Positions 13,433 through 24,122 of a stretch of 60,000 nucleotides of DNA are shown here, one piece after another (the first letter of the stretch is position 1; every line of letters starts with the position of its first letter). Under the pieces are notes generated by a model, which was given only the letters and a program-made list of their open reading frames with translations, did no database searches and had not been told where the DNA came from. The translations under genes and the position numbers were made by a program. Source of the DNA: Bacillus amyloliquefaciens DSM 7 = ATCC 23350 (GTDB lineage: Bacteria; Bacillota; Bacilli; Bacillales; Bacillaceae); contig NC_014551.1 in NCBI RefSeq assembly GCF_000196735.1, positions 102,501 to 162,500 of the forward strand, in the 5' to 3' direction.

Positions 13433-13864
13433 ATGCTTCAATTTGAACAAATCAAAGATTCAAAGCAGTTAAACGGTCTTGCGCTCGCTTATATGGGTGA
13501 TGCCATTTTTGAAATATATGTCCGGCATCACCTGCTTAAGCAGGGCCATACGAAACCGAATGACCTTCATAAGAAAGCAAGCCGGATTGTATCGGCAAAA
13601 TCACAGGCAGACATTCTTTTCCGCCTTCAGGACGAATCCTTTTTCACGGAAGAAGAGGAAGCCGTGCTGAGAAGAGGAAGAAACGCGAAATCAGGGACGA
13701 CACCTAAAAACACAGATGTACAGACGTACCGCCATAGTACAGCTTTTGAGGCTTTGCTCGGATATCTTTTTCTTGAGAAAAGAGAAGAAAGACTGGATCA
13801 GCTGATTACTGAGGCTTTACAAGTCGGGACGTCAGGGAGGAAAACAAATGAGTCAGCAACATGA
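13433..13864 (+). CDS. mrnC: MrnC, Mini-ribonuclease III
   Basis: RNase III catalytic domain without a dsRNA-binding domain; in B. subtilis it matures both ends of 23S rRNA with help from ribosomal protein L3. The RNase III signature [19 protein letters not shown] contains catalytic D23. The 143-aa protein starts at the ATG at 13433; an in-frame upstream extension to 13385 lies inside cysS and is rejected. The agcgggga(g) purine tract at 13417-13424 is the likely ribosome binding site. It overlaps rlmB by 17 nt. Confidence 0.95.
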   Translation: MLQFEQIKDSKQLNGLALAYMGDAIFEIYVRHHLLKQGHTKPNDLHKKASRIVSAKSQADILFRLQDESFFTEEEEAVLRRGRNAKSGTTPKNTDVQTYRHSTAFEALLGYLFLEKREERLDQLITEALQVGTSGRKTNESAT

Positions 13865-14597
13865 TTACGTCATAGGAAAAAACGCAGTGATTGAGACGTT
13901 AAAGTCTGATCGCAAGCTGTACAAGTTATGGATGGCGGAAAACACAGTAAAAGGACAGGCGCAGCAAGTTATTGAGCTTGCGAAAAAACAAGGCATCACT
14001 ATCCAATTTGTACCGAGGAAAAAACTCGATCAGATGGTGGAGGGGCAGCATCAGGGAGTTGTCGCCCAGGTGGCGGCATATGAATATGCACAATTAGACG
14101 AATTATATAAAAGAGCGGAAGAGAGAAACGAACAGCCTTTCTTTCTCATATTGGACGAGCTGGAAGACCCTCATAACCTCGGATCTATCATGAGAACGGC
14201 TGATGCCGTCGGCGCACACGGCATCGTTATTCCGAAACGCAGAGCGGTCGGTCTGACTGCGACGGTCGCAAAAGCATCGACCGGTGCCATTGAACACATT
14301 CCCGTCGTGAAGGTGACCAACCTTGCCCGGACACTTGATGAAATGAAGGAGCGGGGCATTTGGGTTGTCGGAACGGATGCATCCGCCCGGGAAGACTACC
14401 GCTCTATGGACGGCAAGATGCCTTTGGCGCTTGTTATCGGAAGCGAAGGAAGAGGAATGGGCCGCCTTGTGAAAGAGAAATGTGATTTTCTCATTAAACT
14501 TCCGATGGCCGGAAAAGTCACGTCTCTGAATGCGTCAGTAGCGGCCGGCCTTCTGATGTATGAAGTCTACCGGAAACGCAATCCTTTAGGGGAATAA
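13848..14597 (+). CDS. rlmB: RlmB-type 23S rRNA 2'-O-methyltransferase (YacO)
   Basis: SPOUT/TrmH-superfamily enzyme. An N-terminal SpoU substrate-binding domain (about 7-80) is followed by the knotted methyltransferase with motif 1 [19 protein letters not shown] (about 103-121), motif 2 [11 protein letters not shown] (about 196-206) and motif 3 [19 protein letters not shown]. Known members methylate a guanosine in the peptidyl-transferase region of 23S rRNA; the exact nucleotide in this organism is inferred only. Length 249 aa. Ribosome binding site gggaggaaa lies inside mrnC. Confidence 0.95.
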   Translation: MSQQHDYVIGKNAVIETLKSDRKLYKLWMAENTVKGQAQQVIELAKKQGITIQFVPRKKLDQMVEGQHQGVVAQVAAYEYAQLDELYKRAEERNEQPFFLILDELEDPHNLGSIMRTADAVGAHGIVIPKRRAVGLTATVAKASTGAIEHIPVVKVTNLARTLDEMKERGIWVVGTDASAREDYRSMDGKMPLALVIGSEGRGMGRLVKEKCDFLIKLPMAGKVTSLNASVAAGLLMYEVYRKRNPLGE

Positions 14598-14603
14598 AGA
14601 CCG

Positions 14604-15116
14604 ATGGACATCCTATTAGTAGACGGATACAACATGATAGGAGCTTGGCCGCAGCTAAAGGATTTAAAAGCGAACAGTTTTGAAGAAGCGAGAGATGTGC
14701 TGATTCAGAAGATGGCGGAATATCAGTCATACACGGGAATCAAAGTCATTGTGGTGTTTGACGCACATCTGGTAAAAGGCATAGAGAAAAAACACACGAA
14801 TCACAGAGTCGAAGTGATTTTTACACGGGAGAATGAAACGGCGGATGAGCGGATCGAGAAGCTTGCCCAGGCGCTGAATAATATCGCGACACAGATTCAT
14901 GTCGCGACCTCTGATTATACGGAGCAGTGGGCGATTTTCGGACAAGGGGCTCTCCGCAAATCCGCCCGGGAGCTGCTGAGGGAAGTTGATGCGATAGAAC
15001 GCCGGATTCAAAGACGGGTTTCAAAGATCACTTCCGAAAAACCCCCGGGTAAAATCGAGCTGTCCGAAGAGGTTTTGAAAACGTTTGAAAAGTGGCGTCG
15101 CGGCGGCCTGGATTAG
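14604..15116 (+). CDS. rae1: Rae1 (YacP), ribosome-associated A-site endoribonuclease
   Basis: NYN/PIN-like nuclease. The N-terminus MDILLVDGYNMIGAW carries the conserved D7 and N10, and further acidic residues sit in VVFDAH and in ENETADERIEKLA. In B. subtilis the protein (YacP) cleaves certain mRNAs in the ribosomal A site. 170 aa, full length. It starts 6 nt after rlmB and its end overlaps the -35 box of the sigH promoter, so it is the last gene of the gltX/cysE transcription unit. Confidence 0.93.
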   Translation: MDILLVDGYNMIGAWPQLKDLKANSFEEARDVLIQKMAEYQSYTGIKVIVVFDAHLVKGIEKKHTNHRVEVIFTRENETADERIEKLAQALNNIATQIHVATSDYTEQWAIFGQGALRKSARELLREVDAIERRIQRRVSKITSEKPPGKIELSEEVLKTFEKWRRGGLD

Positions 15117-15117
15117 G

Positions 15118-15147
15118 TTGACGCTTTTTCGCCCATTAATGTATAAT
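15118..15147 (+). promoter_or_regulatory. SigA promoter for sigH
   Basis: ttgacg (15118-15123), 18-nt spacer, tataat (15142-15147). The -35 box begins two bases after the rae1 stop. In B. subtilis the corresponding spo0H promoter is repressed by AbrB; I see AT-rich DNA around it but cannot define an AbrB site. Confidence 0.85.
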
Positions 15148-15178
15148 ATTTCTATCTACGTGCGCCGGGGGGATCGCA

Positions 15179-15835
15179 GTGAATCTACAGAACAACAAGG
15201 GAAAATTCAACAAAGTGCAGTTTTGCCAGTTGGAGGACGAGCAGGTCATTGAAAAGGTTCATGTTGGGGATAGTGATGCGTTAGATTACTTGATTACGAA
15301 GTACCGTAATTTTGTACGGGCGAAAGCCAGGTCTTATTTTTTAATAGGGGCTGACAGAGAAGATATTGTACAGGAAGGGATGATAGGCTTATATAAGTCT
15401 ATCCGAGACTTTAGAGAGGACAAGCTCACTTCATTTAAAGCTTTTGCAGAATTATGCATTACCCGCCAGATTATTACCGCTATAAAGACAGCTACCCGTC
15501 AGAAACACATTCCTTTAAATTCCTATGTTTCTTTAGACAAGCCTATTTTTGATGAAGAATCAGACAGAACACTGCTTGATGTCATCTCAGGCGCTAAAAC
15601 GTTAAATCCTGAAGAAATGATTATTAATCAGGAAGAATTTGATGATATTGAAATGAAAATGGGAGAACTGCTGAGCGATCTGGAGAGAAAGGTGCTTGTT
15701 TTGTACTTAGACGGAAGAAGTTACCAAGAAATTTCAGATGACTTAAACCGACACGTAAAATCAATCGATAATGCCTTGCAGCGTGTAAAGCGCAAGCTTG
15801 AGAAGTATTTAGAAATAAGAGAAATCAGCATGTAG
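15179..15835 (+). CDS. sigH: RNA polymerase sigma-H factor (Spo0H)
   Basis: Transition-state sigma factor for early sporulation and competence genes such as spo0A, spo0F and spoIIA. Sigma region 2 (core binding and -10 recognition, GADREDIVQEGMIGLYKSIR, about 58-77) and region 4 helix-turn-helix (about 168-205, SYQEISDDLNRHVKSIDNAL) are present. The GTG start follows ccggggggat. 218 aa, the B. subtilis length, with very few differences from the sequence I recall. Confidence 0.98.
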   Translation: MNLQNNKGKFNKVQFCQLEDEQVIEKVHVGDSDALDYLITKYRNFVRAKARSYFLIGADREDIVQEGMIGLYKSIRDFREDKLTSFKAFAELCITRQIITAIKTATRQKHIPLNSYVSLDKPIFDEESDRTLLDVISGAKTLNPEEMIINQEEFDDIEMKMGELLSDLERKVLVLYLDGRSYQEISDDLNRHVKSIDNALQRVKRKLEKYLEIREISM

Positions 15836-15852
15836 CGGGTTTCTGTGTCATA

Positions 15853-15882
15853 TTGACAGAATTTTTCTGACTGTGCTATTTT
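15853..15882 (+). promoter_or_regulatory. SigA promoter for rpmGB-secE
   Basis: ttgaca (15853-15858), 18-nt spacer, tatttt (15877-15882), 18 nt after the sigH stop. Confidence 0.65.
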
Positions 15883-15924
15883 ATTAAGATAAATGAATGT
15901 CTATTTAGGAAAAGGTGTAACGAT

Positions 15925-16074
15925 ATGAGAAAAAAGATTACGCTGGCATGCAAAACATGCGGAAATCGTAATTATACGACAATGAAAAGCTCTGCATCAG
16001 CGGCTGAGCGGTTAGAAGTTAAGAAGTACTGCAGCACTTGCAATTCACATACAGCTCATTTAGAAACAAAATAG
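15925..16074 (+). CDS. rpmGB: Ribosomal protein L33, zinc-binding form (RpmGB)
   Basis: 49-residue large-subunit protein beginning [19 protein letters not shown]. Two CXXC pairs (C9/C12 and C36/C39) mark it as the zinc-containing C+ paralogue. B. subtilis also has C- forms used under zinc limitation. The ribosome binding site aggaaaagg lies at 15907-15915. The gene was read directly from the DNA because it is short. Located between sigH and secE as in B. subtilis. Confidence 0.96.
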
Positions 16075-16106
16075 TGTTCGCTTTTTAAATTGTGGAGGTC
16101 TTTTAC

Positions 16107-16286
16107 ATGCGCATGATGAGTTTCTTTAAAGATGTTGGGAAAGAAATGAAAAAGGTTAGCTGGCCAAAAGGCAAAGAGTTAACGCGCTATACGATCACGG
16201 TGATTTCAACGGTTATCTTTTTTGTTATCTTTTTTGCCCTCCTTGATACAGGAATTTCTCAATTAATTCGTTTAATAGTTGAATAA
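16107..16286 (+). CDS. secE: SecE, preprotein translocase subunit
   Basis: Small essential subunit that clamps the two halves of SecY. 59 aa: a short amphipathic cytoplasmic part with the conserved VGKEMKKVSWPKGKEL, then one membrane helix (about 29-52). The ATG at 16107 is used because the gtggaggtc ribosome binding site (16092-16100) overlaps the upstream in-frame ATG at 16092. Its partner gene secY is near 43102. Confidence 0.97.
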   Translation: MRMMSFFKDVGKEMKKVSWPKGKELTRYTITVISTVIFFVIFFALLDTGISQLIRLIVE

Positions 16287-16300
16287 TGATCAGCAATACG

Positions 16301-16309
16301 TGCTATAAT
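16301..16309 (+). promoter_or_regulatory. Extended -10 promoter candidate upstream of nusG
   Basis: tgctataat is a TGnTATAAT extended -10 box. A weak -35 ttgaat (16279-16284) lies 19 nt upstream inside the end of secE. It would give nusG a leader of roughly 135 nt passing through two terminators. Confidence 0.6.
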
Positions 16310-16329
16310 AGATCATAATATCGTTTGCC

Positions 16330-16352
16330 AAAACCCGTTCAGCGGGTTTTTT
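16330..16352 (+). terminator. First intrinsic terminator in the secE-nusG gap
   Basis: Stem aaaacccg/cgggtttt (8 bp) with loop ttcag, followed by a T-rich tract. Confidence 0.8.
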
Positions 16353-16373
16353 ATTGTGTTGAAAAAAGGATTC

Positions 16374-16400
16374 ATAGGCTCTGCGCCTATTTTTTGTTTT
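16374..16400 (+). terminator. Second intrinsic terminator in the secE-nusG gap
   Basis: Stem ataggc/gcctat with loop tctgc, then tttttgtttt. It lies only 22 nt after the first terminator and 50 nt before the nusG start, so it is either a back-up terminator or an attenuator of nusG. Confidence 0.75.
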
Positions 16401-16420
16401 ACACTTCATTTTTAAATGCG

Positions 16421-16450
16421 GGGAGGGAAGGACTGCAGAGTCCTGATAGA
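16421..16450 (+). promoter_or_regulatory. nusG ribosome binding site with intervening hairpin
   Basis: The only strong Shine-Dalgarno, gggaggg (16421-16427), is 23 nt from the nusG ATG. A perfect hairpin aggact-gcag-agtcct (16429-16444) fills this gap. When it folds, the effective spacing becomes about 7 nt. Confidence 0.7.
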
Positions 16451-16984
16451 ATGGAAAAGAATTGGTATGTTGTTCATACGTATTCCGGTTATGAAAACAA
16501 AGTAAAAGCAAACCTTGAAAAACGTGTGGAATCAATGGGAATGCAGGATAAAATTTTCCGCGTGGTCGTTCCTGAAGAAGAAGAGACTGATATTAAGAAC
16601 GGCAAGAAAAAAGTAGTCAAAAAGAAAGTATTCCCGGGATATGTGCTTGTTGAAATCGTCATGACTGATGATTCATGGTATGTGGTCCGCAACACGCCGG
16701 GCGTTACCGGATTCGTCGGATCAGCCGGTTCAGGCTCAAAACCGACTCCGCTTTTACCCGGCGAAGCGGAAGCCATCTTAAAACGGATGGGCATGGACGA
16801 GCGGAAAACAGACATTGATTTTGAATTGAATGAGACAGTCAAAGTCATAGACGGACCATTCGCCAACTTTACAGGATCAATTGAAGAGATTGATTATGAT
16901 AAGAGCAAAGTGAAAGTATTCGTTAACATGTTCGGCCGTGAAACGCCTGTTGAACTGGAATTTACCCAGATCGACAAATTGTAA
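16451..16984 (+). CDS. nusG: NusG, transcription elongation/termination factor
   Basis: Binds the beta' clamp; in B. subtilis it promotes sequence-specific pausing as well as elongation. The NGN domain (about 3-110, starting EKNWYVVHTYSGYENKVK) is joined to the C-terminal KOW domain (about 125-175, VIDGPFANFTGSIEEIDYDK). 177 aa, the exact B. subtilis length. The ATG at 16451 is kept although its Shine-Dalgarno lies far upstream, because all upstream residues of the longer frame overlap the terminators and are unlike NusG. Confidence 0.97.
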   Translation: MEKNWYVVHTYSGYENKVKANLEKRVESMGMQDKIFRVVVPEEEETDIKNGKKKVVKKKVFPGYVLVEIVMTDDSWYVVRNTPGVTGFVGSAGSGSKPTPLLPGEAEAILKRMGMDERKTDIDFELNETVKVIDGPFANFTGSIEEIDYDKSKVKVFVNMFGRETPVELEFTQIDKL

Positions 16985-16995
16985 TGTGAAAAAAC

Positions 16996-17024
16996 TTGAA
17001 ATTGCTATATATTAATGATAATAT
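16996..17024 (+). promoter_or_regulatory. Promoter for rplK-rplA, extended -10
   Basis: ttgaaa (16996-17001), 17-nt spacer, taatat (17019-17024) with the extended element in tgataatat. A 9-bp inverted repeat ttgctatat/atatagcaa (17002-17010, 17021-17029) spans the spacer and -10 box. Confidence 0.7.
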
Positions 17025-17037
17025 AGCAAAGGTACGT

Positions 17038-17053
17038 CTTGGACTAATCCAAG
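17038..17053 (+). other. Small leader hairpin in rplK 5' UTR
   Basis: cttgga-ctaa-tccaag, a perfect 6-bp stem with 4-nt loop, about 10 nt after the predicted transcription start. No T-run follows, so it is not a terminator. Confidence 0.5.
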
Positions 17054-17100
17054 GCAGCTAGCTTGATATTTCGTCATTCATATAAAGAATGAAACCTTGA

Positions 17101-17127
17101 GTGGGAGGGTTTACCCTATTACCACAT
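17101..17127 (+). promoter_or_regulatory. Leader motif before rplK (candidate L1 feedback site)
   Basis: gtgggaggg...attaccacat; gtgg pairs with ccac around an internal asymmetric loop. The same gtgggagg...ccacat element recurs before rplA at 17627-17654, and each copy ends 5-10 nt before the Shine-Dalgarno. L1 feedback on the L11-L1 operon is established in E. coli; its use here is inferred. Confidence 0.5.
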
Positions 17128-17151
17128 CACGGACTTAAGGAGGTGTGTCTC

Positions 17152-17577
17152 GTGGCTAAAAAAGTAGTAAAAGTTGTAAAATTGCAAATTCCTGCTGGAA
17201 AAGCTAACCCAGCGCCGCCAGTTGGACCTGCACTAGGTCAAGCCGGTGTAAATATCATGGGATTCTGTAAGGAGTTTAACGCTCGTACAGCTGACCAAGC
17301 TGGTTTAATCATTCCTGTTGAAATTTCGGTTTACGAAGACCGTTCATTTACATTTATTACAAAAACTCCGCCTGCTGCAGTATTGCTTAAAAAAGCAGCT
17401 GGAATTGAGTCTGGTTCTGGTGAACCAAACCGTAATAAAGTGGCAACCGTTAAGCGCGATAAGGTTCGCGAAATCGCTGAAACGAAAATGCCTGACTTAA
17501 ACGCAGCAGACGTTGAAGCGGCAATGCGCATGGTTGAAGGTACTGCCCGCAGTATGGGTATCGTTATCGAGGATTAA
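17152..17577 (+). CDS. rplK: Ribosomal protein L11
   Basis: Builds the GTPase-associated centre with 23S helices 43/44 and is required for RelA activation. 141 aa with the proline-rich N-terminal switch region [20 protein letters not shown] (about 10-29) and a C-terminal rRNA-binding domain. The GTG at 17152 is chosen: it follows taaggaggtg (17136-17145) and gives the family N-terminus [10 protein letters not shown]. The 17-residue upstream extension is rejected because it would run through the leader motif and the ribosome binding site. Confidence 0.98.
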
Positions 17578-17590
17578 TTTGTTTCTTGTC

Positions 17591-17620
17591 GGGTTGCGAG
17601 TTTTCACAAGTTCGCAACCC
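17591..17620 (+). other. Hairpin between rplK and rplA
   Basis: gggttgcga/tcgcaaccc forms a 9-bp GC-rich stem with a 12-nt loop just after the rplK stop. The following ttattcg is not a convincing U-tract, so it may be a processing or stability element, or a leaky terminator. Confidence 0.5.
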
Positions 17621-17626
17621 TTATTC

Positions 17627-17654
17627 GTGGGAGGTTATTCCGCTATAACCACAT
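17627..17654 (+). promoter_or_regulatory. Leader motif before rplA (second candidate L1 site)
   Basis: gtgggaggttat...ataaccacat can fold as gtgg-(gagg bulge)-ttat-tccgct-ataa-ccac. It shares its ends with the rplK leader motif at 17101 and is followed directly by the aaggagg ribosome binding site of rplA. Confidence 0.5.
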
Positions 17655-17671
17655 AAGGAGGAAATTTTAAA

Positions 17672-18370
17672 ATGGCTAAAAAAGGTAAAAAGTACGTTGA
17701 AGCTGCGAAGCTTGTAGACCGTGCAAAAGCTTACGACGTCGCTGAAGCAGTGGCGCTTACTAAAAAAACAAACACAGCTAAATTCGACGCTACAGTTGAA
17801 GTTGCTTTTCGTTTAGGGGTTGACCCTCGTAAAAACGATCAGCAAATCCGCGGTGCAGTCGTTCTTCCTAACGGAACTGGTAAAACTCAGCGTGTGCTTG
17901 TATTCGCTAAAGGCGAAAAAGCAAAAGAAGCTGAAGCTGCCGGTGCAGACTACGTAGGCGATTCTGATTACATCACGAAAATCCAGCAAGGCTGGTTCGA
18001 TTTTGATGTAATCGTTGCGACTCCTGACATGATGGGTGAAGTCGGTAAAATCGGCCGTGTGCTTGGACCAAAAGGTCTTATGCCAAACCCTAAAACAGGA
18101 ACTGTTACATTCGAAGTAGAAAAAGCAATCGGCGAAATCAAAGCTGGTAAAGTTGAATACCGCGTTGATAAAGCTGGTAACATCCATGTTCCAATCGGAA
18201 AAGTTTCTTTCGAGGATGAAAAACTTGTTGAGAACTTCACAACAATGTATGATACAATCCTGAAAGCAAAACCGGCTGCGGCTAAAGGTGTTTACGTGAA
18301 AAACGTTGCCGTTACTTCTACTATGGGCCCTGGTGTCAAAGTAGACGCTTCTACTTTCAACGTAAAATAA
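17672..18370 (+). CDS. rplA: Ribosomal protein L1
   Basis: Forms the mobile L1 stalk that moves deacylated tRNA out through the E site; in many bacteria it also represses translation of its own L11-L1 mRNA. 232 aa with the conserved [18 protein letters not shown] segment in the middle and the split two-domain layout of the family. Strong aaggaggaa ribosome binding site. A separate promoter for rplJ-rplL starts immediately after its stop. Confidence 0.98.
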   Translation: MAKKGKKYVEAAKLVDRAKAYDVAEAVALTKKTNTAKFDATVEVAFRLGVDPRKNDQQIRGAVVLPNGTGKTQRVLVFAKGEKAKEAEAAGADYVGDSDYITKIQQGWFDFDVIVATPDMMGEVGKIGRVLGPKGLMPNPKTGTVTFEVEKAIGEIKAGKVEYRVDKAGNIHVPIGKVSFEDEKLVENFTTMYDTILKAKPAAAKGVYVKNVAVTSTMGPGVKVDASTFNVK

Positions 18371-18373
18371 TAT

Positions 18374-18402
18374 TTGACTTTAGATCAGCATTCTGATATG
18401 AT
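18374..18402 (+). promoter_or_regulatory. SigA promoter for rplJ-rplL
   Basis: ttgact (18374-18379), 17-nt spacer, tatgat (18397-18402), with an extended -10 (tgatatgat). Another tataat at 18419-18424 lacks a good -35. Confidence 0.7.
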
Positions 18403-18435
18403 TCAAAATGTTGTAAAATATAATATGTCATTTAT

Positions 18436-18551
18436 ACCGTAGACAGCAGGGGCCGTTGTGGCTTAATATCCTGCCGAGGTGTATATATATCACAGCTATT
18501 ACGTTACGTATGCTTGTATATACAGCCTCCATGTCCACATGGAGGCTTTTT
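18436..18551 (+). promoter_or_regulatory. L10-type ribosomal leader with attenuator
   Basis: The 5' UTR contains gtagacagcaggggccg and taatatcctgccgaggt, typical of the L10(L12)4-binding leader. A terminator hairpin gcctccatg/catggaggc (18525-18546) with ttttt lies 74 nt before the rplJ start. Known L10 leaders let excess L10-L12 complex favour the terminator. Confidence 0.8.
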
Positions 18552-18624
18552 ATATGGAATCGTCGTCACAGTCGTGATCACCTAGCGGTATAAGTGTTAC
18601 ACAAAATCTACAGGAGGTGTAACC

Positions 18625-19125
18625 ATGAGCAGCGCAATTGAAACAAAAAAAGTTGTTGTTGAAGAGATTGCTTCTAAACTGAAAGAAAGCAAATCAACGA
18701 TCATCGTTGACTACCGTGGACTTAACGTTTCTGAAGTAACTGAACTCCGTAAACAGCTTCGCGAAGCTAACGTAGAGTTCAAAGTGTACAAAAACACAAT
18801 GACTCGCCGTGCGGTTGAACAAGCTGAACTTGATGGTTTGAATGATGTCTTAACTGGACCGAATGCGATCGCATTCAGTACTGAAGATGTTGTCGCTCCG
18901 GCGAAAGTTCTTAACGAGTTCGCGAAAAACCACGAAGCTCTGGAAATCAAAGCGGGCGTTATCGAAGGTAAAGTATCTTCTGTTGAAGAAGTGAAAGCTC
19001 TTGCTGAACTTCCTTCACGCGATGGCTTACTTTCTATGTTGCTTAGCGTACTTCAAGCTCCAGTTCGCAACCTTGCACTTGCAGCTAAAGCAGTTGCAGA
19101 TCAAAAGGAAGAACAAGGCGCTTAA
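18625..19125 (+). CDS. rplJ: Ribosomal protein L10
   Basis: Anchors the L7/L12 dimers to the 50S stalk base. N-terminal rRNA-binding globular domain ([20 protein letters not shown], about 24-43) and a C-terminal helix that binds L7/L12. 166 aa, full length. The ribosome binding site is caggaggtg at 18611-18619. rplL follows after 41 nt and is co-transcribed from the L10-leader promoter. Confidence 0.98.
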   Translation: MSSAIETKKVVVEEIASKLKESKSTIIVDYRGLNVSEVTELRKQLREANVEFKVYKNTMTRRAVEQAELDGLNDVLTGPNAIAFSTEDVVAPAKVLNEFAKNHEALEIKAGVIEGKVSSVEEVKALAELPSRDGLLSMLLSVLQAPVRNLALAAKAVADQKEEQGA

Positions 19126-19166
19126 TCTGATTTTAACCTAAAATAAAACAAATGGAGGAATTTCAA

Positions 19167-19538
19167 ATGGCTTTAAATATCGAAGAAATCATTGCTTCCG
19201 TTAAAGAAGCAACTGTACTTGAATTGAACGACCTAGTAAAAGCAATCGAAGAAGAATTTGGCGTAACTGCTGCTGCTCCTGTAGCTGTAGCTGGCGGAGC
19301 TGCTGCTGGCGGCGCTGCTGAAGAGCAAAGCGAATTCGACCTTATCCTTGCTGGTGCAGGTTCTCAGAAAATCAAAGTTATCAAAGTTGTTCGTGAAATC
19401 ACTGGTCTTGGCTTGAAAGAAGCTAAAGAACTTGTTGACAACACTCCAAAACCACTTAAAGAAGGTATTGCGAAAGAAGAAGCTGAAGAGCTTAAAGCTA
19501 AACTTGAAGAAGTTGGCGCTTCTGTAGAAGTTAAGTAA
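19167..19538 (+). CDS. rplL: Ribosomal protein L7/L12
   Basis: Flexible stalk protein that recruits the GTPase factors. N-terminal dimerisation part (1-35), Ala/Gly-rich hinge [19 protein letters not shown] (about 35-53) and C-terminal factor-binding domain with [12 protein letters not shown]. 123 aa. The ATG at 19167 lies 8 nt after tggagga; an in-frame ATG at 19152 would overlap that site. Codon use is strongly biased, as expected of one of the most abundant proteins in the cell. Confidence 0.98.
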
Positions 19539-19558
19539 TCTTCACTTGCCTGTAGGGG

Positions 19559-19590
19559 AAGCTCGCTTTTATGAGGCGGGCTTTTTCTTT
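19559..19590 (+). terminator. Terminator/attenuator after rplL
   Basis: gctcgc/gcgggc stem (one G-T pair, extended by aa/tt) with tttttcttt after it. It separates very high expression of rplJL from the lower level of ybxB-rpoBC. Confidence 0.85.
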
Positions 19591-19629
19591 GCTTTTCTTT
19601 AAGTGCCATTAAAAAAGGAGGTTCTAATA

Positions 19630-20235
19630 ATGAGTGAACACTATTATTCAGAAAAACCTTCAGTTAAAAGCGATAAACAGACATGGTCATTTACACTGCG
19701 GAACAGATCTTATACATTCACAAGTGACAGCGGCGTTTTCTCGAAAAAGGAAGTTGATTTCGGTTCACGTGTCTTAATTGAAGCGTTTGAAGAGCCTGAA
19801 ATTGACGGTGACTTCTTGGATGCAGGCTGCGGCTACGGGCCGATCGGTCTGTCGCTTGCCGGTGAATTTACAGACCGGACCGTGCACATGATTGACGTGA
19901 ATGAAAGAGCCGTAGAGCTGTCAAATGAAAATGCAGAAAAAAACGGAATAAAAAACGTTCGGATTTATCAGAGTGATTTATTTTCAAATATTGATTCTGC
20001 TCAAACATTTGCTTCGATTATTACAAACCCCCCAATCCGCGCCGGAAAAAAAGTTGTCCATGCCATTTTTGAAAAAAGCGCTGAGCATTTAAGGGCTTCA
20101 GGTGAATTGTGGATCGTTATACAGAAAAAACAGGGCGGGCCTTCTGCCGTTGAAAAACTGAAGGAACTTTTTGACGAAGTTTCTGTTGTTCAAAAAAAGA
20201 AAGGCTATTATATCATAAAAGCAAAAAAAGTTTGA
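19630..20235 (+). CDS. ybxB: YbxB, RsmC-like class I SAM methyltransferase
   Basis: Rossmann-fold methyltransferase with SAM motif I FLDAGCGYGPIG (62-73), acidic motif II MIDVNERA and catalytic NPPIR (133-137), the signature of N2-guanine RNA methyltransferases such as RsmC. It is half the length of E. coli RsmC, so it corresponds to the catalytic domain alone. Likely target is 16S rRNA, but this is inference. 201 aa; ATG 19630 follows aaaaggaggt. Conserved position between rplL and rpoB. Confidence 0.9.
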   Translation: MSEHYYSEKPSVKSDKQTWSFTLRNRSYTFTSDSGVFSKKEVDFGSRVLIEAFEEPEIDGDFLDAGCGYGPIGLSLAGEFTDRTVHMIDVNERAVELSNENAEKNGIKNVRIYQSDLFSNIDSAQTFASIITNPPIRAGKKVVHAIFEKSAEHLRASGELWIVIQKKQGGPSAVEKLKELFDEVSVVQKKKGYYIIKAKKV

Positions 20236-20260
20236 CTTGAATTTTCAGCTATGTTAATTT
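20232..20260 (+). promoter_or_regulatory. Distal rpoB promoter candidate
   Basis: ttgact (20232-20237), 17-nt spacer, taattt (20255-20260) with an extended tgttaattt. The -35 overlaps the ybxB stop. Confidence 0.55.
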
Positions 20261-20424
20261 TGTAAAATGCCAATGTATATATTTTGCATGATATGCTGAA
20301 TAATCATAGTGCATGTATAAATTATACAAACATGGAAATGCTAATAAAATCGGTATTTGTTTTTGGATGTGGTTTTCTTAATTAGAAACCCTTTTTTCTT
20401 TTGTCTTGTAAAAGTATTTCTTCA

Positions 20425-20453
20425 TTGTAAGGGATGCTTATTACACATATAAT
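20425..20453 (+). promoter_or_regulatory. Proximal rpoB promoter candidate
   Basis: ttgtaa (20425-20430), 17-nt spacer, perfect tataat (20448-20453). The predicted start (~20460) would leave only about 19 nt before the rpoB TTG. Confidence 0.55.
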
Positions 20454-20478
20454 ACGCATGATTTGAGGGGTGAATCAG

Positions 20479-24060
<3,582 letters not shown>

Positions 24061-24122
24061 TCTCTGATTGATAAAGGCAAGTGACATCGGTTAATCCGAA
24101 GATAAAAAGGGAGGTAGGCCCC

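Noticed and set aside
16325..16450. 42-residue N-terminal extension of nusG
   Set aside because: It would translate through two terminator hairpins and has no ribosome binding site; NusG families start at MEKNWYVVHTYSG.
17101..17151. 17-residue N-terminal extension of rplK
   Set aside because: It covers the aaggaggtg ribosome binding site and the leader motif; L11 starts at [10 protein letters not shown].
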